Shown one piece after another: positions 17,469-26,999 of a stretch of 64,000 nucleotides of DNA. Within the stretch, counting starts at the first letter, position 1. Each line of letters starts with the position of its first letter. Position numbers and translations under genes: made by a program. This DNA comes from Pontibacter coccineus. GTDB lineage: Bacteria > Bacteroidota > Bacteroidia > Cytophagales > Hymenobacteraceae. The notes beneath the pieces are model-generated. The model was not told where the DNA came from. It saw only the letters and a list, made by a program, of their open reading frames with translations, and did not search any database. The stretch lies in the NCBI RefSeq assembly GCF_030546575.1, contig NZ_JAUOTN010000002.1:310001-374000 (forward strand). The letters are read 5' to 3'.

Positions 17469-19649
17469 ATGTCTACCAAACAGGAGATCAATCTCAAGAA
17501 CAAATTAAAGGAAGTTTTTGGGTATAATCAATTTAGGGGGAATCAGGAGTTGATAATAAACAACATTATCAACGGAAAGAACACCTTTGTGATTATGCCG
17601 ACCGGAGCTGGCAAGTCGTTGTGCTACCAACTGCCTGCCCTATCGCTGCCGGGAACTGCCATCGTTATTTCGCCGCTTATCGCCCTGATGAAAAATCAGG
17701 TGGATCAACTGAACGCTTTCGGGGTGAACGCCCAATTCCTGAACTCCACGCTTTCTAAGTCGGAGATCAACAAAGTGAAGAAGGAAACCCTGGCCGGTGA
17801 GGTGAAGCTACTCTACGTGGCGCCGGAATCACTGACCAAAGAAGAAACGGTTGAGTTTCTGCGCGCGTCTAACATCTCCTTCGTAGCCATCGACGAGGCA
17901 CACTGTATCTCGGAGTGGGGCCATGACTTCCGTCCGGAGTACCGTCGCATCCGCGGCATCATCGACCAGATCGGTAACCTGCCGATCATCGCCCTGACGG
18001 CCACGGCCACGCCTAAAGTACAGCTCGACATCCAGCGCAACCTGCAGATGGACGAGGCTTCGGTGTTCAAATCGTCCTTTAACCGTACGAACCTGTACTA
18101 CGAGGTGCGCCCCAAGCACAACACCAAGAAGCAGGTGATCCAGTATGTAAAGAAGCACAAAGGCAAGAGCGGCGTTATCTACTGCCTGAGCCGCAAAAAA
18201 GTAGAAGAGATCGCGGAGCTGCTCCGCGTGAACGATATCAAAGCACTGCCCTACCATGCCGGTCTGGACTCCCACATCCGCATGGCCAACCAGGACGCTT
18301 TCCTGAACGAAGACGCCGACGTGATCGTGGCGACCATCGCCTTCGGTATGGGCATTGATAAACCGGACGTGCGTTTTGTGATCCACTACGACACGCCGAA
18401 GTCCATTGAGGGTTACTACCAGGAAACCGGCCGCGCTGGTCGCGATGGCATGGAAGGCAACTGCATCATGTTCTACAGCTACGACGACATCATCAAGCTG
18501 GAGAAATTCAACAAAGACAAGCCGGTAACAGAGCGCGACAACTCCAAACTGCTGTTGCAGGAAATGGCCGCCTACGCTGACTCGGCCGTTTGCCGCCGCA
18601 AGCAGCTGCTGCACTACTTCGGGGAGGCTTACGAGAAAGACTGCGGCTTCTGCGACAACTGCCTGCACCCGAAAGAGCGTTTCGAGGCGCAGAACGAAGC
18701 GTTGCTGGCCCTCAAAACAATTCAGCAGACAGGGGAGCGCTTCAGCATCGAGCACAACACAGCCGTGCTGACGGGCCTGCGCAACCAATACGTGACCAGC
18801 TACGACCACGATAAACTGGAAGTATTTGGGGCCGGCAAGGAGCAAGACGCCCAGTTCTGGAGCTCCGTGCTGCGCCAGGTGTTGCTGTCAGAGTACCTGG
18901 AGAAGGATATCGAGCAGTTTGGCATCGTGAAGCTCACCCAGAAAGGGCTTGACTTTATCGCCAACCCGCACCCGATCCAGCTGACCAAAGACCACGATTA
19001 TGAGCAGGAGGTAAAAGAGGACGAGGAGAAAGAGGAAACGCAGGCCGCCGCCGGCCACGACGAGGTACTCTTCGATCTGCTCAAAAACCTGCGCAAAAAA
19101 CTGGCCAAGGAGAAAAACCTGCCCCCTTATGTGCTGTTCCAGGATCCATCCCTGAAGGAGATGGCAACCGTGTACCCTACTTCCCGCGACGAGCTGGCGT
19201 ATATAGCCGGTGTAGGAATGGGCAAGGTGCAGAAGTTCGGTAAGCCTTTCCTGGACCTGATCAGCAAGTATGTAGAGGAGAATGACATTGTGACGGCCGC
19301 TGATGTGGTGGTAAAGACCACTGTCAACAAGTCCAAGATCAAGATCTACATCATTCAGCAGATAGACAAGAAAGTAGATTTGGAGGAGATCGCCTCTTCT
19401 AAAGACCTGACCATGCAGGAGCTGATCGAGGAGATAGAGCACATCTGCTACTCAGGCACCAAGCTGAACCTGAACTACTACATCGACAATATTCTGGATG
19501 ATGAGCGCCAGGATGAGATATCCGACTACTTCATGAGCGCCAGCACCGACAACATAGCGGTGGCCCTCAAGGAGCTTGGCACAGATGACTACAGCGAAGA
19601 GGATGTGCGCCTGATGCGGATCAAGTTCCTGTCGGAGTATGCGAACTAA
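17469..19649 (+). CDS. recQ: ATP-dependent DNA helicase RecQ
   Basis: 726-residue superfamily 2 helicase of recombination and repair. Seen in order: the Q-motif region FGYNQFRGNQ, Walker A MPTGAGKSLCYQLP, the DEAH box in AIDEAHCISEWGHDFRPEYR, motif VI GYYQETGRAGRDG, the zinc cluster CRRKQLLHYF...CGFCDNC, the RQC winged helix, and an HRDC domain around residues 530-610. About 100 residues follow the HRDC domain, a usual extension in Bacteroidota RecQ. No damage seen. Confidence 0.97.
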   Translation: MSTKQEINLKNKLKEVFGYNQFRGNQELIINNIINGKNTFVIMPTGAGKSLCYQLPALSLPGTAIVISPLIALMKNQVDQLNAFGVNAQFLNSTLSKSEINKVKKETLAGEVKLLYVAPESLTKEETVEFLRASNISFVAIDEAHCISEWGHDFRPEYRRIRGIIDQIGNLPIIALTATATPKVQLDIQRNLQMDEASVFKSSFNRTNLYYEVRPKHNTKKQVIQYVKKHKGKSGVIYCLSRKKVEEIAELLRVNDIKALPYHAGLDSHIRMANQDAFLNEDADVIVATIAFGMGIDKPDVRFVIHYDTPKSIEGYYQETGRAGRDGMEGNCIMFYSYDDIIKLEKFNKDKPVTERDNSKLLLQEMAAYADSAVCRRKQLLHYFGEAYEKDCGFCDNCLHPKERFEAQNEALLALKTIQQTGERFSIEHNTAVLTGLRNQYVTSYDHDKLEVFGAGKEQDAQFWSSVLRQVLLSEYLEKDIEQFGIVKLTQKGLDFIANPHPIQLTKDHDYEQEVKEDEEKEETQAAAGHDEVLFDLLKNLRKKLAKEKNLPPYVLFQDPSLKEMATVYPTSRDELAYIAGVGMGKVQKFGKPFLDLISKYVEENDIVTAADVVVKTTVNKSKIKIYIIQQIDKKVDLEEIASSKDLTMQELIEEIEHICYSGTKLNLNYYIDNILDDERQDEISDYFMSASTDNIAVALKELGTDDYSEEDVRLMRIKFLSEYAN

Positions 19650-19713
19650 ATTGTTGCTTGCTGATTGATGATTGTTTGGTGACGATCAGCAGTGAGAAGA
19701 ATAATAAGCAGGG

Positions 19714-19747
19714 AGAGGCCGTTGCAGTAGTGCAGCGGTCTCTTTTT
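19714..19747 (+). terminator. Intrinsic terminator after recQ
   Basis: Stem AGAGGCCGTTGCA/TGCAGCGGTCTCT (one G-T pair, one mismatch) with a four-base loop and five trailing T. Confidence 0.75.
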
Positions 19748-19877
19748 GTTTGATGCTATACTTGGCGGGGAAAGTAAAAACCATGATTTTTGCTGTACTG
19801 CGGCTTATAAATTTATAACTTCGCGACGACGCTTTTGGTAAGGCTGAGAGCACCGAATAACAACTAGCAATTAGATT

Positions 19878-21167
19878 ATGAACGTACTGATAATAGGTTC
19901 CGGAGCGAGAGAGCATGCGCTTGCCTGGAAACTGAGCCAGAGCCCATACGCCGAGCAGATATTTGTCGCACCCGGAAACGCAGGCACTGACGAGTTTCAT
20001 ACGAGCTGCGCCATCGACATCCACAACTTCGATGAGGTTGCCAAGTTCGTGACCGATTTCAATATCATGATGGTGGTGGTAGGTCCTGAGAACACCTTGG
20101 TGGAAGGTATACACGATTACTTCCAGGAGAAGGATTTTCTGCGTGATGTGCTGGTAGTAGGCCCTAAAAAGCTGGGTGCGATGCTGGAGGGCAGCAAAGA
20201 TTTCTGTAAGGCCTTTCTGCAAAAGTACGACATCCCGACGGCACGCTACGAAACATTCACCGAAGCGAACTACCGCGAAGCCGTAGAGTACCTGCGCTCA
20301 CACAGTTACCCCGTGGTGCTCAAAGCCGACGGCCTGGCTGCCGGCAAAGGCGTCATCATCGCGCAGAGCTTCGAGGAAGCCATTGACAGCCTGGAGGCCA
20401 TGCTGCGCAACCATAAGTTTGGCAAGGCAGGTAGCAAGGTAGTGATCGAGGAGTACCTGCAAGGTATAGAGGTGTCGGTGTTTATTTTGACGGACGGCAA
20501 AGAGTATGTGCTGCTGCCCGAGGCAAAAGACTACAAGCGCATCGGAGAAGGCGATGCAGGCCTGAACACAGGAGGTATGGGCGCTGTTTCGCCTGTTCCG
20601 TTTGCCGACGACGCCTTTATGCAGAAGGTACGCGAGCGTGTCATCGAGCCAACCATCCACGGCATGCAGGCCGATAACCTGGACTACACCGGCTTTCTGT
20701 TCATTGGCCTGATGAACGTGAACGGCGACCCCTACGTGATCGAGTTCAATGTGCGTTTGGGCGACCCGGAAACAGAGGCTATCCTGCCGCGCATCAAGTC
20801 GGATCTGTTTGAGCTTTTCCTGGCCCTGCACGACCACAAACTTGGCGATTTCAAACTGGAGATAGACCCACGCACAGCTGCCACAGTATTCCTGGTGTCC
20901 GGCGGTTATCCCGAAGGCTTTGACAAAGGCAAGGAGATCTCAGGGTTGGGGCAGGTGAACCCTGATACGTTGGTGTTCCATGCCGGCACAAAGCGTATAA
21001 ATGATAAGATCGTGAATAACGGGGGCCGTGTGATTGCGGTAACCGGACTAGGCGATACCATGGAAGAGGCACTGGCCAAAGCCAACCAGGCAGCCGAAGC
21101 AATTACCTGGACCGACCGCTACTACCGCCGTGACATCGGCTTCGACCTGCAGCAGCCAACCCGCTAG
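19878..21167 (+). CDS. purD: Phosphoribosylamine--glycine ligase
   Basis: 429-residue ATP-grasp enzyme catalysing the second step of purine synthesis, joining glycine to 5-phosphoribosylamine. Seen: N-terminal MNVLIIGSGAREHALAWKL, the PVVLKADGLAAGKGVIIA nucleotide-binding strand, GMGAVSP, the metal-binding EFNVRLGDPETEAILPR, and the C-terminal GRVIAVTGLGDTMEEALAKA. Length is standard. It stands alone between recQ and the bacilliredoxin gene, closed by a strong terminator. Confidence 0.97.
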   Translation: MNVLIIGSGAREHALAWKLSQSPYAEQIFVAPGNAGTDEFHTSCAIDIHNFDEVAKFVTDFNIMMVVVGPENTLVEGIHDYFQEKDFLRDVLVVGPKKLGAMLEGSKDFCKAFLQKYDIPTARYETFTEANYREAVEYLRSHSYPVVLKADGLAAGKGVIIAQSFEEAIDSLEAMLRNHKFGKAGSKVVIEEYLQGIEVSVFILTDGKEYVLLPEAKDYKRIGEGDAGLNTGGMGAVSPVPFADDAFMQKVRERVIEPTIHGMQADNLDYTGFLFIGLMNVNGDPYVIEFNVRLGDPETEAILPRIKSDLFELFLALHDHKLGDFKLEIDPRTAATVFLVSGGYPEGFDKGKEISGLGQVNPDTLVFHAGTKRINDKIVNNGGRVIAVTGLGDTMEEALAKANQAAEAITWTDRYYRRDIGFDLQQPTR

Positions 21168-21190
21168 GCAGGCTATACCTTAATAAAAAC

Positions 21191-21224
21191 AAAGGCCGGT
21201 GTTTTGCGAAACACCGGCCTTTTT
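21191..21224. terminator. Bidirectional intrinsic terminator
   Basis: A 14-bp perfect stem AAAGGCCGGTGTTT with a TGCG loop and five T, between convergent purD and the bacilliredoxin gene. Confidence 0.9.
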
Positions 21225-21243
21225 GTTGAGATAAGCTCTTAGC

Positions 21244-21666
21244 TTAGCAGTAAGCTTCGAAAGCGCCCTGCAGGTTGTCTACAATACGGTTAAGCTCGTT
21301 GCCCTCAATGTGGTAACGCTCGATCATGTGCACCAGCTCACCATCTTTGAACAAAGCAATAGAAGGAGAGGATGGCGGGTAGGGCAGCATAAACTCACGC
21401 GCCTTGGCCACAGCGTCCTGTTCCATACCTGCAAAGACAGTGATCATTTTGGTTGGGCGCTTCTCAGAAGAGGCCACGGCCATCTTCAGAGCAGGGCGCG
21501 CCTTAGAAGCGGCGCAGCCGCAAACAGAGTTTACCGCTACCAGCACAGTGCCTTCTTTAGTCGAAAGTGCCTGCTCTACTTCTTCTGCGGTCATCAGTTG
21601 TTCGAAACCTGCAGAGGTCAGGTCTTCGCGGATCGGGGCGACCATATATTCAGGATACATTCCCAT
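21244..21666 (-). CDS. BrxA/BrxB-family bacilliredoxin
   Basis: 140 residues from the ATG at 21664-21666 (an in-frame start 39 bases earlier adds an unlikely N-terminus). Seen: MYPEYMVAPIREDL, the redox motif CGC (residues 49-51) within VNSVCGCAASKARPAL, and the PPSSPSIALFKDGELVHMIE thioredoxin-like strand. In Firmicutes these enzymes remove bacillithiol from proteins; many Bacteroidota encode the family too. A TAATTTTG box lies upstream at 21703-21710 on the same strand. Confidence 0.9.
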   Translation of the reverse strand: MGMYPEYMVAPIREDLTSAGFEQLMTAEEVEQALSTKEGTVLVAVNSVCGCAASKARPALKMAVASSEKRPTKMITVFAGMEQDAVAKAREFMLPYPPSSPSIALFKDGELVHMIERYHIEGNELNRIVDNLQGAFEAYC

Positions 21667-21702
21667 GATTATCAGCTTTAAATTAAAAGATAATTGACAC
21701 TG

Positions 21703-21710
21703 CAAAATTA
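21703..21710 (-). promoter_or_regulatory. Candidate -7 box for bacilliredoxin gene
   Basis: TAATTTTG on the minus strand fits TAnnTTTG, 37 bp from the chosen ATG. No TTTG at standard -33 spacing. Confidence 0.35.
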
Positions 21711-21926
21711 ATCATAATTCTGCAAAAAGGCTAAAAATCAAATGCATAACACTGGCTAGGGAATTTAAAATATATCTTTTTGTATAGTTTTGAGAATATG
21801 CATTTTAGCTAAACACAAGGTAAAGAAACAGGGTATACACCCTTATCTCGTTATGCTGTGTTCAGGGCCTGCTCAGCGCACATGGCAATCGGGACTTTTA
21901 CGCGATTCCTGGCTTAAGACCTGACT

Positions 21927-22283
21927 ATGCAACCTCACTCTTACCCACATCCTTTTGGCATGAAAGGGCTCCATCAGGTGGCTTACTTTTACATGCCCGC
22001 TAATGATGGGCGGCCTGCCGAGCTTATCCAGATCCTGAATTGCGACTGCACCTACATTCATGTGCCCATGCGGGAAGAGGACGTCACGCTGGATGCCTTT
22101 TTTGTGCGTGATATGACAGAGGCTGAGATACAGAATTTTAGCGGCAATCAGACCTGGCAGATATTCGTGCATTGGGATGAACTCCACGAGGAACATATGC
22201 GCTACAAAGTGAGCGGGAAAGTGATCAAGCAAATGGAGCAGTTCAGACAGCGTTTTCCGTTATCTGAAAGTATAGCAGCCTAG
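21927..22283 (+). CDS. Hypothetical protein, 118 aa
   Basis: A cytosolic-looking protein without signal peptide or membrane segment, rich in aromatic residues and Met (GLHQVAYFYMPANDGRPAEL, TWQIFVHWDELHEEHMRYKV). The composition and the amphipathic strand and helix pattern look like a real small protein, and a TAGTTTTG box occurs about 135 bp upstream (21785-21792). I do not recognise the family. The overlapping minus-strand frame is compositionally poorer. Followed by the terminator at 22367. Confidence 0.6.
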   Translation: MQPHSYPHPFGMKGLHQVAYFYMPANDGRPAELIQILNCDCTYIHVPMREEDVTLDAFFVRDMTEAEIQNFSGNQTWQIFVHWDELHEEHMRYKVSGKVIKQMEQFRQRFPLSESIAA

Positions 22284-22366
22284 GGGCGATTAACAGCAAA
22301 ACCGAGTAATAGCAAAACTTGGGACAGGTATAGATAGCTACTTATAACGATTAAGGTAACACCATA

Positions 22367-22402
22367 CGAAAAGCCTCTCAGAGAAATCTGGGAGGCTTTT
22401 CG
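22367..22402. terminator. Bidirectional intrinsic terminator
   Basis: A long stem CGAAAAGCCTC.../...GAGGCTTTTCG between the hypothetical gene at 21927 and the convergent SDR gene. Confidence 0.8.
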
Positions 22403-22405
22403 TTA

Positions 22406-23170
22406 TCACATCGCGGTATAACCACCATCCACAGCATAAACCGCACCTGTTACAAAGGAAGAATCATCGGAAGCCAACCAAAGATTGGCCTGGGCTACTT
22501 CTTCAGCTTTTGCAAAACGCCCGAGCATACTTAGCTGTTTAGCGTATTCCTCCGCATTTAACCCAAACTGTTCCAGCGCACCTCTTAGCATCGGCGTATC
22601 AATTGCTCCCGGCGCTACGGAATTGATCCGGATGCCATGGGGAGAATAGTCCATGGCTGCACTCTTTGTTAACCCGATGACAGCGTGCTTCGCAGCAATA
22701 TAAGCGGGGGTTCCGGGCTGTGGACGAATACCACTTACAGAAGAAGTACAAATAATGGAACCGCCGTCACCCTGTGCCATCATCTGCTGCACTTCATATT
22801 TAAGACACAGCGCGACACCCTTTAGGTCGATTGACATTAACCGGTCCCAGTACGCTTCATCAAAATCGGCAATCGGTTTGTCATCAGGCGTGATAGCTGC
22901 GTTGTTCAGGGCAATGTCGAGTCTTCCATAAGTTTCAACCGTAAATTTTACCATTTTCTGAACGTCATCGGACTTTGAGACATCCGTTTTCACGAAGGCG
23001 CATTCGCCACCTGCAGCCTTTATCTTATCTGTCTGCTCCTGTCCTTTCTCTTCGTTGAAATCAGCGATAACCACTTTCGCCCCCTCTCTTGCAAAAAGTT
23101 CAGCCGTTACTGCGCCCATGCCCTGCGCTCCACCAGTGATGATGGCGACTTTGTTTTCCAGCTTTTTCAT
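22406..23170 (-). CDS. SDR-family oxidoreductase
   Basis: 254-residue classical short-chain dehydrogenase. Seen: the cofactor loop TGGAQGMGAVTAELFAREGA (TGxxxGxG), the acidic residue after strand 2 (VVIADFNEE) that favours NAD(H), NNAA, the catalytic Ser in ICTSSVSG, and YIAAK (Tyr and Lys) followed by the usual NSVAPGAIDTPM. The substrate cannot be inferred; 3-oxoacyl reductases, glucose dehydrogenases and cyclic-alcohol dehydrogenases share this layout. Single-gene unit. Confidence 0.9.
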   Translation of the reverse strand: MKKLENKVAIITGGAQGMGAVTAELFAREGAKVVIADFNEEKGQEQTDKIKAAGGECAFVKTDVSKSDDVQKMVKFTVETYGRLDIALNNAAITPDDKPIADFDEAYWDRLMSIDLKGVALCLKYEVQQMMAQGDGGSIICTSSVSGIRPQPGTPAYIAAKHAVIGLTKSAAMDYSPHGIRINSVAPGAIDTPMLRGALEQFGLNAEEYAKQLSMLGRFAKAEEVAQANLWLASDDSSFVTGAVYAVDGGYTAM

Positions 23171-23340
23171 AGTGTTGATTTTAATCGGTTATGCTTATTT
23201 AAGTTCCTTATCAGTAATTGCCATACCTGCAGGATAACAGAGATCTCCTACCAGCTGAGGCAAGCTTAGTCGTGTACCTTTACATTCAGCCTCTTGGTCT
23301 GCGGATAATCTTCAGATACTGATCTGTTATACATAACACA

Positions 23341-23604
23341 ATGAATACTTGGTTATGTCCTGTATGTAAATCAAACGAGGAAACAGTTCAGGGGTTGTTC
23401 AACCGTTTTTCTATGGCTGGCATTGGAAATGGTGATCAAATTTACGCGGTGGCTAAAACGACTCACAGCCGTGGCGCGGCAGCAGGCCGCTTTCCTTCGC
23501 CACAAACAGAGATTTTCTTAAATCAGCAATTTGGGCTAAACCTCCAGAAAGCAGTAACCCCACGCCGTGACCTGCGCATGGTTACTGCTTTTTCATTTGG
23601 CTGA
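23341..23604 (+). CDS. Doubtful small ORF or short transcript, 87 aa
   Basis: Starts with NTWLCPVCKSNEE, a possible CxxC pair, but the rest has no recognisable pattern. The terminator at 23548-23594 lies inside its 3' end, which argues that this full frame is not the product. The 670-bp gap from 23171 to 23843 otherwise shows nothing I can name. A short RNA ending at the terminator is an alternative. Confidence 0.25.
   Translation: MNTWLCPVCKSNEETVQGLFNRFSMAGIGNGDQIYAVAKTTHSRGAAAGRFPSPQTEIFLNQQFGLNLQKAVTPRRDLRMVTAFSFG
23548..23594 (+). terminator. Intrinsic terminator without an obvious gene
   Basis: Stem AAAGCAGTAACC/GGTTACTGCTTT with an inner loop of about 23 nt followed by TTTTTC on the plus strand. 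The minus strand has no T run, so it should end a plus-strand transcript starting somewhere in 23171-23540. Confidence 0.6.
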
Positions 23605-23843
23605 ATACTAGCCAAATGGAGAGTTGCTGACAAAGCAGTGCGCCCTCAGCCTGCCCGGAAAGTAATGGATCAGAAAATGCCCCGCTTTCTATACCTTGAA
23701 AAACCCTTCTGCACAATTCTGAGCCTGTTTTTATAAGCAGAGCCAAATTTTTGGGTGTTATATTAAAACATTCATATAAATAAATGCGTTTATTTGTCTA
23801 CTCTTATATCATTCACGCATAAAGACTTAAAAGAAATCCGCTT

Positions 23844-26582
23844 ATGAAAACACCTTTACTCACCCTCTTCCTATCGCTGGCGCTGCTCCTGAACGGGATG
23901 GCCCAAAACGCTCCCAAGCGGGAGTTCCGGGGCGCCTGGATCGCCACGTACGCCAATATAGACTGGCCAAACCGGAGCCAGACGCCGGCCCAGCAGCGTG
24001 CGGCTCTCATCTCGATCCTGGACCACCACAAGGCCACCGGCATCAACGCCATATTCCTGCAGGTGCGCAGCCAGTGCGATGCGCTATACCCTAGCCCTAT
24101 TGAACCCTGGTCGGCCGACCTGACCGGTTTGCAGGGAAGAGCGCCCAGTACGCCTTGGGACCCGATGGCCTTCGCGATCGAGGAGTGCCGCAAGCGGGGT
24201 ATGGAATTCCATGCCTGGATCAACCCTTACCGTGCCATCGCCAACTACAACAACATTGGCACCTTCGACCCGAACCACGTGGCCCGACGCAAGCCAGAGT
24301 GGCTGCTGGCGGCAGGTAACCAGCGCATCCTCAATCCAGCCCTGTCGGAGGTGCGCGACTATGTAACTTCGGTGATTGAAGACATTGTGACGCGCTATGA
24401 TGTGGACGGCATCCACTTCGATGACTACTTTTACCCGAACGCGGCCTTCAACGACGACGCCAGCTACCTGGCTGACCCGAGAGGCTTCACAGACCGCGGC
24501 GACTGGAGAAGGGATAACGTGAACATGCTGGTACAGCAAGTGAGCGAGAACATCAAGGCGGCAAAGCCCTGGGTGAAGTTCGGCATTTCCCCTTCCGGCA
24601 TTTACCGCAACAGCACTAACCCGGCCATTGGCACTGCCACCAGCGGGCTGCAGCACTATGTGACGCTCTATGCTGATTCCCGCAAATGGCTGCAGGAAGG
24701 CTGGATCGATTACCTGGCACCGCAGGTATACTGGTACATGGGTCAGCCCGGCGCCAACTACAGCGTGATAATCCCCTGGTGGAACAACAATTCCTACGGC
24801 CGACACATCTACATTGGGATGGCGGGCTACAAAGTGAACGACCCGGCTCAGGGTACGCATTGGGCCAACCCGTCGCAGATACCGAATCAGGTGCGAATGA
24901 ACCGCGATGCTGCCCACAGCAACATCTACGGGCAGGCCGTCTACAATACCAGCAGCCTGCGCAGCGCCACCAAACTGGGCTTCCGCGACTCGCTGCGCTA
25001 CGACTTCTACAGCAAGCCTGCCCTACTGCCCAACATGCCCTGGCGTGACAGTGTCGCACCTACAGCCCCGACAGACCTCATCGCACAGCGCCACGGCAGG
25101 GACTCTGTGGTCATCACCTGGACCAAACCTGCCGATAGCGGCAACGAACTTGACAGGGTGAGGCAGTTTGCCGTGTACCGCTCCCTCAGCCCGATGATGG
25201 ATCCGGAGAACACCGACAACCTGCTGGCCATCACCAATACCGCCACCGGCGGGTATACCGACAAGACGCTGGCATCCGACGCGCCTTACTACTACTTTGT
25301 GACGGCGCTGGACCGCTTCCATAACGAGAGTGCGCCTTCTAATGTGAGTGACTACGCGGCGCCAATCATAGCTGGTGTGAGCACCCAGGAAATCTCATTG
25401 GATGCCGACAACTGCTCTGCTACCTTGCCTGACTATACCAAGCTGCTGACGGTAAGTGATGACGTCTCTTTCCCGGACCAGATCACGCTGACGCAGTCAC
25501 CGGCCGCCGGTACCGTCATCAGTGGTGCCGGAACCATGCAGATCACGTTCACGGCGACCGATGCCTCGGGCAAGTCCAGCTCCGACAGTTTCACCCTCAC
25601 CAAGAAAGACGTTACAGCACCGGTTATCCTGGTTCAGAACATCACGCGCACGCTCAGCAACGGTATCGTCAACATCACAGCAGCTGACCTTGACCAGGGT
25701 ACCTGGGACAACTGCGGTCTGGATGTAAATTCACTTCAGATATCTCAGAGTAGCTTCGATTGCAGCAACATCGGCGAGAACACCGTGACCCTGACAGCCC
25801 GCGACCTGAGCGGCAACGAAGCTTCGGCTACAGCGGTGGTAACGATCAAGGGCGTGGTGCCACAGGCTGCCATCAGCGCCAGTAGAACGGATAACACCTA
25901 TACCGGTCTGCCTGACAATACCATCGCACTGGGGTATGGTGCGCAAACGCTGACACTCACAGCAGCCGACGTAACTTCAGCCGATGCAGCCACCCGCTAT
26001 ACCTGGACGCCGTCAACCGGCCTGAGCAGCACGACGGGCGCAGTGACCGAGTTCTCTCCTCAGGCGGCAGGTACCTATACCTTCGCCGTGGAAGCGACTA
26101 ACACGTACGGCTGCACCTCCACTGCCACGATTACGGTAGAGGTGATCGATGTGCGCTGCGGCGAGAACAATGACAAGGTGCTTGTATACCACAAGACAGG
26201 CAGCGCTACGAATCCGGGCAACGGCATCTGCATAGCGCCTGAGGCTGTGGCCGCGCACCTGAGCAAGGGTAGCGCACTGGGCGGCGATGCTCCGGCTGCA
26301 GTGGCCGGCAAAGGCCTTGCTCCTGTCCTGAGTGCTTATCCAAACCCATTCACCAGCGAAACGACGGTGCAGTTCACCCTGGGCCAGGCGGAGGAACAAG
26401 CAGTGCTGGAGGTATATGACCTAAACGGCAACAGAGTAGCGCGTCTGTTTGAAGGGCGTGCAGCTGCTCAAAAAGCTTATACCTTCACGCTGAATGGCAG
26501 CAGCCTGCGAAACAACGTGTACATCGTGCGCCTGGTAACTTCCGGTGAGGTGCAGACCTTCCGCCTGATGAAGAACAGGTAA
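23844..26582 (+). CDS. Family 10-like glycosyl hydrolase with T9SS sorting domain
   Basis: 912 residues. A signal peptide (LLTLFLSLALLLNGMAQ) precedes a GHL10/DUF187 barrel of about 370 residues: EFRGAWIATYANIDWPN, INAIFLQVRSQCDALYPS, DGIHFDDYFYPNAAF, and the IDYLAPQVYWYMGQPGANYS block. Then come a fibronectin III-like domain (about 405-500), HYR/Ig-like repeats (505-770) and a type IX sorting tail with LSAYPNPFTSETTVQF ending FRLMKNR. GHL10 enzymes are thought to act on glycans, possibly peptidoglycan-like substrates, but the substrate is unproven. The product should be exported and surface-attached or released. Confidence 0.88.
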   Translation: MKTPLLTLFLSLALLLNGMAQNAPKREFRGAWIATYANIDWPNRSQTPAQQRAALISILDHHKATGINAIFLQVRSQCDALYPSPIEPWSADLTGLQGRAPSTPWDPMAFAIEECRKRGMEFHAWINPYRAIANYNNIGTFDPNHVARRKPEWLLAAGNQRILNPALSEVRDYVTSVIEDIVTRYDVDGIHFDDYFYPNAAFNDDASYLADPRGFTDRGDWRRDNVNMLVQQVSENIKAAKPWVKFGISPSGIYRNSTNPAIGTATSGLQHYVTLYADSRKWLQEGWIDYLAPQVYWYMGQPGANYSVIIPWWNNNSYGRHIYIGMAGYKVNDPAQGTHWANPSQIPNQVRMNRDAAHSNIYGQAVYNTSSLRSATKLGFRDSLRYDFYSKPALLPNMPWRDSVAPTAPTDLIAQRHGRDSVVITWTKPADSGNELDRVRQFAVYRSLSPMMDPENTDNLLAITNTATGGYTDKTLASDAPYYYFVTALDRFHNESAPSNVSDYAAPIIAGVSTQEISLDADNCSATLPDYTKLLTVSDDVSFPDQITLTQSPAAGTVISGAGTMQITFTATDASGKSSSDSFTLTKKDVTAPVILVQNITRTLSNGIVNITAADLDQGTWDNCGLDVNSLQISQSSFDCSNIGENTVTLTARDLSGNEASATAVVTIKGVVPQAAISASRTDNTYTGLPDNTIALGYGAQTLTLTAADVTSADAATRYTWTPSTGLSSTTGAVTEFSPQAAGTYTFAVEATNTYGCTSTATITVEVIDVRCGENNDKVLVYHKTGSATNPGNGICIAPEAVAAHLSKGSALGGDAPAAVAGKGLAPVLSAYPNPFTSETTVQFTLGQAEEQAVLEVYDLNGNRVARLFEGRAAAQKAYTFTLNGSSLRNNVYIVRLVTSGEVQTFRLMKNR

Positions 26583-26604
26583 GCCTACACTGGTTTTAAT
26601 TTGG

Positions 26605-26643
26605 AAAAGCACCTGCCGGGAAACCGGCAGGTGCTTTTTTTTT
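26605..26643 (+). terminator. Intrinsic terminator
   Basis: Perfect stem AAGCACCTGCCGG/CCGGCAGGTGCTT, GAAA-type loop and nine T. Confidence 0.92.
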
Positions 26644-26999
26644 GAGGCATTGCACTGCTTTTTGGTATAGAGCGGGCCAGGCTATATACCAGGTTCTGCA
26701 GTGCATCATTTTCTTGTGCCGTATTTCGGATAGGCAACCGGATGCAATTCTACCATTTCCTCAGCTGCCAGGACTTTACATTTCCTCCCGACGATTCAAA
26801 GGGTCGGTGCTTGTGCCTTTTCAAAGTCTGTCACACTACCGTGCCCAGGTAAAAAACGTATCTAAAACTAAAGCAGGCGGATTGAGAATCTAGATGGCAG
26901 TATCACACAGCGCCGGGAACCTTGTCATCTGAAGAATAAAATCAACGGAATCACAGGCTATACCTGTCTTTACACACATCACACTTAAAACCCTAACGA
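26644..26999. other. 356-bp intergenic region
   Basis: No gene, hairpin or promoter that I can support. A copy of CTATACCTG occurs at about 26958-26966, close to the next start. Confidence 0.5.

Noticed and set aside
17829-18845. 338-codon open frame antisense to recQ
   Set aside because: recQ has complete motifs in the other strand; the antisense frame is a by-product of GC-rich third positions and has no protein pattern.
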